Shown piece by piece: positions 54,259-64,000 of a stretch of 64,000 nt of DNA. Every line of letters starts with the position of its first letter. The first letter of the stretch is position 1. Under the pieces are notes generated by a model, which ran no database searches, had not been told where the DNA came from, and was given only the letters and a program-made list of their open reading frames with translations. Both the position numbers and the translations under genes were made by a program. Source of the DNA: Rhinopomastus cyanomelas (taxonomy: Eukaryota > Chordata > Aves > Bucerotiformes > Rhinopomastidae); assembly GCA_013400115.1 (NCBI GenBank), contig VXBP01004023.1, positions 1 through 64,000 of the forward strand, read 5' to 3'.

Positions 54259-55085
54259 CCCTGGTTCTCATGGGGGATTTAGCTATCCAGATATCTGCTG
54301 GAAGACCCACTCAGCCAGCCACCCACACTCCAGAAGGTTACTTCAGTGCATTTGAGACAATGTCCTGATGCAAATGGAGGAAGAGCCCATGAGGAGAGGG
54401 GCACTGCTGGATCTTGTACTCACCAACAAGGCGGGTCTGGTTTAAGCAGTGAAGGTTGAGGGTTGCCTTGGTTGCAGCGACCATGAGATGGTGGAGTTCA
54501 GGGTCTCGTGTGGTAGGAACAGATTAGCTAGCAGAATCACAGTCCTGGACTTCAGGAGGGCCAACTTCAGCCTTTTCAAGCAATTGCTAGGGGAAATCCC
54601 ATGGGATAGGGTACTGGCAGGTAAAGGAGCTCAGGGTAGCTGGTTAACGTTCAAAGACTACTTTCTTGAAGCACAAAAAAAGAGCATTCCAACAAGAAAA
54701 AAAGTCAAGAAAGGGAGCCAGAAGACCTGCATGGTTAAACAGGGAGCTGCTAGGCAAACTGAAGAAGAAGAAGAAAGCCTATAGGTCATGGAAGGAGGGA
54801 ATGGCCACTTGGGGTGATTATAAGGCTCTGGTGAGAGAAGGTAGGGATGCAACTAGAAAGGCCAAGGCCTCCTTGGAATTAAACCTTGCAAGAGAGGTCA
54901 AGGGCAACAAAAAAGGCTTCTTCAAATACATTGCAGGTAAAACTGAAACTAGGGGCAACGTAGGCCCTCTGCTGAATGGGGTGGGTGCCCTGGAGACAGA
55001 GGATGCAGAGAAAACAGAGATACTGATCACATTCTTTGCCTCTGTTTATACTTCTGGGGGCTGTTATCAAGCCCCAGACTGCTGA
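54259..55085 (+). pseudogene. CR1 ORF2: CR1 ORF2 endonuclease C-terminus and linker
   Basis: Continues the host element. The GDFN endonuclease box is destroyed (GATTTAGC near 54277, one base lost and Asn changed). The SDHEMVEF box with the catalytic Asp-His is intact (54473-54496). Then LDFRRANFSLFKQLLG, a frameshift near 54700, PAWLNRELLGKLKKKKKAY and VKGNKKGFFKYIAGKTE. Stop at 55083-55085. At least three frameshifts or stops in all. Confidence 0.9.
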
Positions 55086-55098
55086 CACTCCAGAGTAA

Positions 55099-55787
55099 GT
55101 GGAGGCAAGAGAGGAGCCTGCCTTGGTTGATGAGGACTGGGTTAGGGATAAGTTGAGCAAACTGGATGTGCACAAATCCATGGGCCCAGATGGGATGCAC
55201 CTGCGCGTACTAAGGGAGTTGGTGGAAGTCATTGCTAAGCCACTCTCCATCATCTTTTCTAAGTCATGGGGAATAGGTGAGGTGCCTAGAAACTGGAGGA
55301 TAGCAAATGTCACTCCAATCTCCAAAAAGGGGAAGAAGGAGGACCCAGGTAACTATAGACTAGTCAGCCTCACCTCCATCCCAGCAAAGGTGATGGATCA
55401 ATTTGTCCTAGAGGCTGTCTCCAGGCACATCAAGGACAGGAGGGTCATTAGGGACAGTCAACATGGCTTTACAAAGGGAAGTCATGCTTGACCAACCTGA
55501 TAGCCTTTGATGAGGGCATAACCAGGTGGCTAGATGATGGCTGAGCGGTGGATGTAGTCTACCGTGACTTGAGCAAGGTATTTGACACAGTCTCCCACAG
55601 CATCCTCGCAGACAAACTGAGGCAGTGTGGTCTAGATTTTTGGGTAGTGAGGCGGATGGTGAGCTGGCTACAGGGTAGAAGTCAGAGAGTGGTGGTCAAT
55701 GGGACAGAGTCTGGCTGGAGGCCTGTATCTAGTGGAGTGCCCCAGGGGTCAGCGCTGGGACCAGTCCTGTTCAATCTATTCATTGAT
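55099..55787 (+). pseudogene. CR1 ORF2: CR1 ORF2 reverse-transcriptase N-terminal half
   Basis: KSMGPDGMHLRVLRELVE and NWRIANVTPISKKGKKEDPG begin the RT. A one-base loss near 55480 (GFTKG then SHA and stop) shifts the frame. It resumes with DLSKVFDTVSHSI (motif A, catalytic Asp present) and SSGVPQGSALGPVLFNLFID (motif B), stopping at the N. The FADD box that should follow about 15 residues later is absent. Confidence 0.9.
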
Positions 55788-55880
55788 NGGAGTACCTCCC
55801 TTCTGAGGAGAGGCTGAGGGGGCTGGGTCTCTTGAGCTTGGAGGAAACTGAGATGTGACCTCATTAATGTCTATAAATAT

Positions 55881-56117
55881 TTGAGGGGTGGGTGTCGGGA
55901 GGATGGAGCCAGGCTCTTCTCAGTGTCATCTAGTGATAGGACAAGGGGCAATGGTTGTAAGCTGGAACACAGGAGATTCCACATAAATATGAGAAGGAAC
56001 TTCTTCACAGTGAGGGTGACGGAGCACTGGAACAGGCTGCCCAGGTGGGTTGTGCAGTCTCCTTCACTGGAGAGGTTTAAGACCCGCCTGGATGTGTTCC
56101 TGTGTGACTTGGTCTAG
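55881..56117 (+). pseudogene. CR1 ORF2: CR1 ORF2 C-terminal end
   Basis: 78 codons: GGCREDGARLFSVSSSDRTR, HINMRRNFFTVRVTEHWNRL, ending FLCDLV, the usual C-terminus of ORF2 in the young copies. Upstream of it (55789-55880) the frame is broken by a stop at GAGATGTGA. Followed by 87 bp of 3' UTR and octamers. Confidence 0.9.
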
Positions 56118-56204
56118 GTGGTCCTGCTTTTGCAGTGGGATTGGACTGGATGATCTTTTGAGGTCCTTTCCAATCCCTAATGATTCTATGATTCTATGAT
56201 TCTT

Positions 56205-57867
56205 TCTTGTACACTATGTTAACAGATTCCGACTTACACTCTCCTATAGGCTTCTCAGTCATTTATCCTAAACTAATTCTTATTAATTACTTCCCCATGT
56301 AGCTTCATTAGCACTTAAAATCTACAGTGACTGATTTTCTATATCAATCAATTTCCTCTTTAAGAGTTTACTCAGAATGCTCTAGAAGATCTGGCTTCTC
56401 TGTCACACATTAAAAAAAGCCACGAATTCAGGAGTTTTCAGCACAGCTTTCTCTGTTGAAACTACAAATATGTTTTATTAGGGCTGATAGAAAATGAAAA
56501 GACTTGGCATTCAGGAGGAATATTTTTCCTTTTCAACTTTCATGGATGCATGAATTCAGCTCTTAAGACTGATGTTACATGGTAAGGTGGATAAACAGAT
56601 CTCATTCACTACCCATGAAAGCAGACATAAATATGCGACTTGTACTTAAAATTTCTAATTCCCGGTGCTTCTTCATTTTGCAAACAAATCATCAGTGCCA
56701 AACAAAATAAATAAAGAATTTAAAAATACAGTGTCTCTAAACCACTCATGGACTTCTGGAATTTTAAGCTGTTCATGGCAAAGCCTTCCTAGCAAATATT
56801 TTCTACGCAAGTCAACATTAATTTCAGCATTTTGCTTTGTAAATCAACATTTTTAATTAATGATGGGCAAGATGGTGAGAGGAGAAGTAGCTGATCTGCC
56901 AAGAGAACCATTGCTAGAATAACCATGCAACACCATGTCTGAGTAAAGGGGAAAAGTATCAAAGAAACCCAAGCTGATAACTCAAGGCAAAATAATAAAA
57001 AAAAGGCAAGAAGAATTCTTTCTCCCTTGTTTCACAAACACATGACAGATGTTTTAACTCACAGACTATCACGCTCAATACATTTGTACTGAGTTACAGA
57101 AAAAAAATATGCCCGAGCCTGAAGATGCTGAATAGCATTCTGGATGACTCATCCTTTGACTTCTCATTCATTATTAACAATAAAAAATGAAATCCTGTAG
57201 CAGTGCCAGCCTACAAAACCTCAAGTCCTGCACAGTTTCATTCCCTGGGGTTGATGAATCATGCTGTGATCTGGCCAGACTTTGATTATTATTATTGGAT
57301 TCGTTCTGGATCAGTTTTCAGGATCCCAAAATTCAAGGAAAAACTTACCCAGCAACCCAAAGCTATTTTTTGATTACAATTTCTGTGCATCATGTACCCT
57401 GCAGCTCTGCCTACCCTGCTGCAGATTACTTGCTGCCAGTCTGCAGAAGATGTAAGGTACATGTCTTAATTATAAAGAAAGTAAACATTAAAAAGTAAGG
57501 CGTCTCAAAAGGAGACAATGAAGCCGAACTTGCTTCATACCTCATTTACTACTGTACTAGCAAAGGTACCCGCCATAACCACTACAATTTTTTCTATGTT
57601 TGTCTGAAAGAAAAGCCATTTATTTGTTCACTACTGTCTCTTTGGATGTATTTAGTCAAATTGGAAGTTAGAAGCTGAGAGAAACATCTGCAAAAGAAAA
57701 AGTAAAAATTCTTCCACCTGAGATCAGGTGTTATGCAATTCTGAACCACACAGTAAGATCAGAGATACTAAGCATAACAGGTATAATTGTTTTCATGCTC
57801 TTATTTATCTTCACTCTTTTGAAACAGTCAATACATATTCAAGCATGAGTTTTGAGGTCTCCTCCAA
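56205..57867. other. Single-copy AT-rich DNA, no gene seen
   Basis: No gene, RNA gene or interspersed repeat recognised. Confidence 0.55.
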
Positions 57868-58299
57868 GGGAGATGATGAAAGGAGTAGAACATCTCCCTG
57901 ATGAGGAAAGGCTGAGAGAGTCTCTCTACCTGGGAGAAAATGAGACTGAGAGGTGACCTCCTTAATGTTTATAAACATGTGAAGGACAGGTGTCAGGGGG
58001 ATGGAGCCAGGCTCTGCTCAGGGGCATCTAATGATAGGACAAGGGGCAATGGGTGTGAGCTGGAACACAGGAGGTTCCACATCAATATAAGGAACTTCTT
58101 CACAGTGAGGGTGACAGAGCACTGGAAGGGGCTGCCCAGGAGGGCTGTGGACTCTCCTTGTCTGGAGACATTTAAAACTTGCCTGGACATGTTCCTTTGT
58201 GACTTGGTTTCGGTTGGTTCTGCTGTGGCAGGGGAACTAGAATGGATGATCTTCGATGTCCCTTCCAATCCCTAACGTTTTGTGATTCTGTGATTCTGT
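57868..58299 (+). repeat. CR1: CR1 LINE, 5'-truncated, fairly young
   Basis: AAGGGAGATGATGAAAGGAG to TTGTGATTCTGTGATTCTGT. The frame is open for 111 codons (RTRGNGCELEHRRFHINI, then RNFFTVRVTEHWKGLP, FLCDLV), with an in-frame 3-bp deletion in the HINMRR codons (CAATATAAGGAAC, near 58083) and read-through past the usual stop. Confidence 0.95.
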
Positions 58300-59680
58300 G
58301 AAAGACTGACATGAGTCCATTACTGTATTGGCAACAAAACCAAGTTAGACAAAGCCTACAAACAAGATTATCAGAAGATCAACAGAACATAGAGAACTTT
58401 AAGCAGCTATAATTCAGTAGTTTAACTGTAGAACTATTGATCTGTCTGCTGCTGTTCTGAAGAGCCATTCCAACACTGCAGATGACTATGCATTTCTGCA
58501 TGCCACAATCTACTAAAACAAATTCTATCAGGTTCCCAGAGATGAAAGAGATGGAGATGAAACAGCTTCTCACACAATTTGCTCTCTTTGATTACACTTA
58601 CAGACCCTCCAGTCACTCCAAACCCCTCTAGTCTTTTACTACAGCTTTCAAGCTGTGACAATTTAGATAAGTGAAATGTTAAATAGCTCATTATATGTCC
58701 ACTTCTGCACCATAGGAATTGATGGCAGCATTGCCAGAAACTTCAATGGGAGCTGGATTACCCTTCAATAATACCCATCACATATATTCATCAGAAAAAA
58801 ATATAATTCAGAGACTTCCAAAACTTCTTCAAATCAGCTTATACTGAACAAGCCTTAATACAAATCAGGAGAAGGTGACAGACTGGTTTAGTGAAACACT
58901 ACACAAAGCTATCAAAATGCAGCTTTTCTTTTTCTGCCATTTTCATCCAAATCTCTTATTATGACTTCTGTAACAAGTGAGCAGAAAGAAAAGCCACTTC
59001 CAACAAACAAAATAAAAAAAGCAGGCAGCAGCCTTGAAAGTTGTCTTCTGAGACAGGTGAGCTATTTATCCACTAGAAACTGATTCTACCAGAAGTAGCA
59101 GCCAGAGAGCACACAATTTAAGGTTCCAGCTCACAAGCAATCATAAAATGAAGAGCTTTGCTAATTTAGTGTTTTAAATAGTAGTCCTGCATAGTTGGAA
59201 CAATGCGTATTGCCAGTGTTAAGGATTTTATTCTCTCCTACATGAAACTGAAGAGGCAAAGTGGAATCAGCATGCCAAATTCTGTGCTCTACAGACAGTT
59301 CCTGTTGTCCCAGTAAGAAGACACTGCTAAGACAAAAAATGAAATACCAGTAATACTGAGCATCCATAAAAATGTTCAGGCATGGTGTCTCTTAGGCAGG
59401 GAGAGAAAGTCCAAAGCTTTAAAATCCTTCCTACAAGTATTACTGAAATCATTCTGGGGGGTCATTACATTAAAAGCCTCATAAAGGAAGGTGAGAATGA
59501 AAGACTGCATCAGTTCAATGGGTATTTGGCTCCCTGTCTCAGCATTCCCATCAGTCATGGAGCAGAGTGGATACAATACAAGGTGACAGATAATTTCTTA
59601 GTGACCCAGGAAAAGAGGACAGTTGACGGTTCTCTTCCTTGAAAAACCTGAAAGAAAAAAGGTTCTCATTGTACTGAACT
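58300..59680. other. Single-copy AT-rich DNA, no gene seen
   Basis: No gene, RNA gene or interspersed repeat recognised. Overlapping frames at 59376-59642 on both strands have no domain. Confidence 0.5.
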
Positions 59681-60689
59681 TGTAGTAAATTCATGGATGA
59701 CATCAAGCTGGGTAGTTGTTGATCTGCTGGTGGGTAGGAAGATGCTGCAGAATGATCTGGACAGGCTGGGTCAATGGGCAGAGGCCAATGTGATGAAGTT
59801 TAACAGGGCCAAGTACAGGGTCCTACACTTTGGGCACAAGAACGCCCTGCAGGTACAGACTGGGGGATGAGTGGCTGGAGAGCAGCCTGGCAGAGAGGGA
59901 CCTGGGAGCACTGGGTGACAACCAGCTGAACAGGAGCCAGGAAGGTGCCCAGGTGGCACAAAAGGCCAATGGCATCCTGGCTTATATCAGCAATAGTGTG
60001 GCCAGCAGGACTACGGACGTCATTCTCCCCCTGTACTGGTCACTGGGAAGCCTCCCCTTGAGTACTGGGGGCAGTGCTGGGCCCCTGACTTCAAGAAAGA
60101 GATTGAGGGACTGGAGTGGGTCTAGTGGAGCAATGACGCTGGGGAAGGGACTGGAGGGAAAGTCTGGTGAGGAGAGGCTGAGGGAGCTGGAGGTGTTTAG
60201 TATGGAGAAGGAGACACAAAGAGGGCCTTGTCCGTCTCTCCAATTTCCTGAAGGGAGGTTGTAGTCAGGTGGGGGTTAATCTCTTCTCTTAGGCAACCAG
60301 TGACAGGACAAGAGGCCAGGGCCTGAAGCTGCCAAGGGAGGGAAGTGTTAGATTGGATGTTAGGAAGCTCTTCCCCAGGGAAAAGGTGATCAGACACTGA
60401 AATGTCCCTACAGCACTAAAGCATTGTGGTATTTCTACTAAATAATAATTCTAAGTACCTTCAGAATACACTACATCTAGAAAGGGTTCCTTAAAACCCT
60501 ATTTTTAAAAATAAGTGAGTAGCTTTGAAAGCCTAACATTTGTTTTTCAGCTCTTGCCACTTATCCCTGGTCATCTATAAAAGTCATGTAGATACAGAGC
60601 TTAAGGACACGGTGTAGTGGTTGACTTGGCAGAGTTAATGGTTGGATTTGAAGGCCTTTTCCAACCTAAACAATTTTATGACTCACATG
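59681..60689 (+). repeat. CR1: Old CR1 LINE with replaced segment
   Basis: Starts in the RT motif C region (AAATTCATGGATGACATCAA, encoding KFMDDIKLG where FADD has become FMDD), continues through TGGCACAAAAGGCCAATGGC and AGGAAGCTCTTCCCCAGGGA to 60401. It resumes at about 60577 (AAGTCATGTAGATACAGAGC) and ends with the 3' UTR (TTGACTTGGCAGAGTTAATG) and one octamer-like unit near 60685. Between 60402 and 60576 lies non-CR1 sequence where about 80-90 bp of CR1 are expected. Confidence 0.9.
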
Positions 60690-61292
60690 TGGCTAAAAGC
60701 TGTTACAGGTCATGTGGTTATTTCAGGATGTCAGTGAATGAAACAGCAAGAGTTAGGAGTGGGAATTGTTACTCATTTTCAATTTCACATGTTGAAAGTG
60801 ATGTCAGAGCATCGTTTTAAAATGAACTTTAATATATAAACTATCCATCAAATGAAAAGGTATAGGAAAACTGACTTCAGTCACTCAACATACAATACCA
60901 TCATCCTCAACAATCGCCTAGTGTCAGATACACTTACCTTTCATTTACAGCTTTAAAACTGAAATCTAAATTCTTAAATGCAACGTTTTCTACTAACAAA
61001 ATATAGCCATGCTCCAGGTCTCAGAACGCTTCAGAATGCCCGGGACTGGCTTCGACCTTGCTGTCTGCTCTTCTCGCCATGCAATGTTACCGCCCTCTAG
61101 CGAACTGCCAGTATTTCCAGGCTACAAGGCTTCAAGCTGCTGTTGCCAAGGGCCAAATGTAGACTCGTGGGTAATAGAGGTTCATGAGCTAAAAGTGAAA
61201 GAGGTCTACTATCACTGCTTTTAAGTCTTTCTGTAAAAATCCTATATTTACACTGCACAAAAGAAGAAAAGATAGTTTTAAGAAGGACACAC
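60690..61292. other. Single-copy DNA, nothing recognised
   Basis: No gene recognised. A CpG-bearing patch lies near 61025-61110 (GCCCGGGACTGGCTTCGACC) without other signals. Confidence 0.5.
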
Positions 61293-61993
61293 TCACAGAA
61301 TCACAGAACATTAGGGATTGGAAGGGACCTTGAAAGATCATCCAGGCCAATCCCACTGCAACAGCAGGACCACCTAGACCAAGTCACACAGGAACACGTC
61401 CAGGCGGGTCTTAAACGTCTCCAGTGAAGGAGACTCCACAACCCACCTGGGCAGCCTGATCCAGTGCTCTGTCACCTTTCACTGCGAAGAAGTTCCTTTT
61501 CATATTGATATGGAACCTCCTCTGTTCCAGCTTACACCCATTGCCACTTGTCCTATCACTAGATGACACTGAGCAGAGCCTGGCTCCATCCTCCTGACAC
61601 CCACACTTCACATATTTATAAACATTACTGAGATCATGCCTCAGTCTCCTTTTCTCCCAGCTCAAGAGACCCAAGCTCCCTCAGCCTTTCCTCGTCAGGG
61701 AGGTGTTCTGCTTCTTTCTTCATCTTTGTGGCTCTGCACTGGACTCTCTCCAGCAGTTCTGTGTCCTTCCTGAACTGAGGGGTCCAGAACTGGACATACT
61801 TCAGATGAAGTCTCACCAGGGCAGAGTAGAGGGGAAGGAGCAGCTCTCTCAATCTGCTAACAACCACCCCCTTTCTGATCCACTCCAGGATGGCACTGGC
61901 CTTTTTGGCCAGAAGGGCACACTGCTGGCTCATGGTCATCCTGCTGTCCACCAGGACCCCCAGGTCCCTTTCTCCTACACTGCTCTCCACTCA
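61293..61993 (-). repeat. CR1: CR1 LINE, 5'-truncated, about 700 bp
   Basis: TCACAGAATCACAGAACATT, 3' UTR, then antisense ORF2 back to the SSVGERDLGVLVDSRMTMSQ codons near 61990. The minus-strand frame 61634-61990 carries MTMSQQCALLAKKASAILEW and ELLERVQCRATKM. One-base shifts at about 61475 and 61660 break it. Confidence 0.95.
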
Positions 61994-62410
61994 AGCCGTT
62001 TCTGTTAGTAAATGGAAAGGTCCTAACAACTGTGGCTTCCCTACTTGCCAACGGCATCCAAAAAGAGCAGGGAGCCAACTGTACTCTAAGTAGGGTCAAG
62101 CAACATGCTGCAATCACTCTGGAATCTTATTAGTACCTAAGTCATCATGCCCCCACGCCTTTACCTCTAGCCACACTGATTAAGTAATGCAAATATTAAC
62201 TTGTAAAATATTAACGCACTAAACCAGGGACTAAAACAATTGATTGGTTAATATTATTTATTTATATTAAAATATTATCATTTCTATTATTATTTGTTAA
62301 TACTAAATATTTAAATTTTTAAAGAGGTTACTGCAGGCAGCATAAGCCTCACTGTAGCTGTACAATTTGGGCACTTCTGAGAGTTTAAACAGAATGTCCT
62401 CAGCTGATTT
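61994..62410. other. Single-copy AT-rich DNA
   Basis: No gene seen. Positions 62245-62325 are almost pure A/T low-complexity sequence. Confidence 0.55.
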
Positions 62411-62486
62411 CACAGAATCACTTCAGTTGAAAGAGACTTTTAAGATCAAGTCCAACTGTTAAACCAGCACTGCTGAGTCACCATTA
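62411..62486 (-). repeat. CR1: Ultra-short old CR1 3' end
   Basis: CACAGAATCACTTCAGTTGA, TTTTAAGATCAAGTCCAACT, then AACCAGCACTGCTGAGTCAC. Similar in type to the 3' UTR at 25533-25625. About 75 bp. Confidence 0.82.
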
Positions 62487-62849
62487 AAGCAGACATGGAA
62501 AAGCAGCAAGTCTCTGTGCACCTCCCTGCAGTCAGGAAACATGGGCTGAGCTTTACTGTGTCGTCTGTACCTGCACTCAAGTACAGACAAGAGCCATTTT
62601 CCCTAAACTGCCTCAGAGGAACCAACTTTGATACCAATGGCATTTCAAGTAGTTTAAAACTGGAGCAGCAACTGATCTGGCATCAGTTGATTAATAATAT
62701 GCATGCAGCATGTGTGCAGCTTTTGTCTTAGTTACAGGCAGAAGTTCCAAAATCAGTTGCACTGGAGAACAGACATTTTAAAAGACCACAGAAGCCATCT
62801 AGCCCTGAAACACAGAATGGTTTGTTTATACAGCTTCTGGTCTAAAATC
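62487..62849. other. Single-copy DNA, nothing recognised
   Basis: No gene, RNA or repeat signature seen. Confidence 0.55.
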
Positions 62850-63441
62850 TCCTAGGATGCACCAAGATAAGTGTGGACAGCAGAGCAAGAGAGGGGATTC
62901 TCCCCCTTTACTCTGCTCCTCTGAGACCCCCCCTTGAATACTGCATCCAGGTCTGGTGTCCCCAGTATCAAAAGGATACAGAACTGTTGAAGTGAGTCCA
63001 GAGGAGGCCACAAGTTCATCCAAAGGCTGGAGAACCTTTTCTGTGAGGACAGGCTGGAGTTGTTCAGGCTAGAGAGGAGAAGACTCCAGGGGACCTTACA
63101 GTTGCCTTCCAATACCTGAAGGGAACTTACAGGAAGGCTGGAGAGAGACTTTACCCAAGGGTATCTAGTGACAGGACAAGGGGAAATGGCTTTAAACTGA
63201 AGGATAAGAGGTTTAGATTAGATCTTAGGAAGAAGGTTTTCAGTGCAAGGGTAGAGAGACTCTGGAATTGAATGCCTGGAGAGGTTGTGGCTGCCCCCTC
63301 CATGGAGGTGTTCCAGGCCAGGTTAGATGAGGCCTTGAGCAACCAAGTCTGGTTGAGAGCCATCGCTGCCCATGGCAGGGGATGGAGTAGAGGATCTCTG
63401 AGGTCACTTCCAACCTGAGCTAGTCTTTGATTCTTTGATTT
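62850..63441 (+). repeat. CR1: CR1 LINE, 5'-truncated, older
   Basis: From TCCTAGGATGCACCAAGATA through CTCTGAGACCCCCCCTTGAA and GGCTGGAGTTGTTCAGGCTA to TTTGATTCTTTGATTTTG. The 3' octamer is ATTCTTTG. Related to the copy at 18975-19600. Frames broken. Confidence 0.94.
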
Positions 63442-64000
63442 TGAAATTAATGTCGTTCAACCAACACTTTCGGCAAAGACCTTACTTAGCCTCTTACTTC
63501 TCATAGATACTTCACTGCATACTTCACTGGACAGAGAAAAGTATATTACTCAGTATCACATCTCCTAAAACAACTCCCTTTGGGGCAGTACAAATGTCAA
63601 TTCATAACAACTGACAAAAACAAATGAAGTTTAGGTTTATATATTCATGTGCGTCTCTTCTCTCCATAGATACACAGAGACATAAACAGGACTGAATGCG
63701 TATAGAGGCAAGTACTACAGCACTTTGTCACAGCCACTTTCAAGGTGAAAGATTTTTTCATGTATCATTTTAAAATAATCTCTAAGGACTTGAAAATTCT
63801 GCACAGCCTTGGTTGTATTTGAAGTACTCTGTGTATTAAAGCTGCAGTTAATTCTAAAGCACTCTAGTGCCAGAAGAACAAAACATTCAGTATGAGGTTC
63901 AGTTTAGGTGACTATCAAATTTTCACAGCAGCAAAACTGAAGCTGGTAAAGCTGTTACAGCCATTTTAAGGTGATTGAAGTTCCCTGGTTTACTCTGATG
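63442..64000. other. Single-copy AT-rich DNA, nothing recognised
   Basis: No gene, RNA or repeat signature seen up to the window edge. Confidence 0.55.

Larger units (their letters stand above)
52940..56204 (+). repeat. CR1: Most complete CR1 LINE, decayed, with a nested CR1 and two assembly breaks
   Basis: In element order: endonuclease N-terminus (to 53356), [nested CR1 53357-54258], endonuclease C-terminus and linker (54259-55085), RT N-terminal half (55099-55787), a single N at 55788 where RT motif C and the region to the C-terminal EERLR block are missing, the ORF2 C-terminus (to 56117), 3' UTR and three octamers (56204). ORF1 and the 5' UTR are absent. Frameshifts and stops show it is inactive. 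Confidence 0.92.

Overview
The window looks like bird nuclear DNA. The main evidence is about fifty pieces of CR1 (chicken repeat 1) non-LTR retrotransposons on both strands. Most end in the avian CR1 signature: a conserved 3' UTR followed by a few 8-bp units of the type ATTCTATG or ATTCTGTG. My hand tally of their lengths is about 19-20 kb, roughly 30% of the window. That is dense for a bird; from general knowledge it fits CR1-rich lineages such as Piciformes, but the sequence does not fix the species. I found no host protein-coding exon with convincing support. The window is best read as intergenic or deep-intronic DNA, AT-rich between the repeats.

Layout. 1-10.9 kb: CR1 fragments of several ages, one with a reverse-transcriptase (RT) remnant (2455-3110), one CpG-bearing exon-like stretch (3304-3574), and an assembly patch at 8003-8151 bounded by single Ns. 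10.9-20.6 kb: minus- and plus-strand CR1 copies, a CR1 with a 70-bp antisense CR1 nested in it (14717-14789), and a 5S rRNA-derived sequence that runs directly into a CR1-like 3' tail (16946-17127). 20.6-25.5 kb: mostly single-copy DNA with a probable solo LTR on the minus strand (22519-23021). 25.5-37 kb: more CR1, including a head-to-head pair (25533-26085). 37.2-38.5 kb: a young CR1 nested in an older one, carrying the longest open RT frame here (319 codons). 38.5-52.9 kb: older CR1 pieces, an inverted nested pair at 46.4-46.7 kb, and long single-copy stretches. 52.9-56.2 kb: the most complete CR1, with endonuclease and RT remnants. A second CR1 is nested in its endonuclease region, and a 654-N gap lies inside that second copy. 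56.2-64 kb: more CR1 copies and single-copy DNA.

No genes work together here as a pathway. What the sequence records is repeated CR1 retrotransposition: target-primed insertion with 5' truncation, nested copies, and decay by frameshifts and CpG loss. The most unusual item is the 5S-CR1 chimera, which could be a single template-switch retropseudogene or one member of a 5S-headed SINE family using a CR1 tail. The single-N joins noticed here all lie in CR1, so some apparent rearrangements are probably assembly artefacts. Percentages and identities are by-eye estimates.
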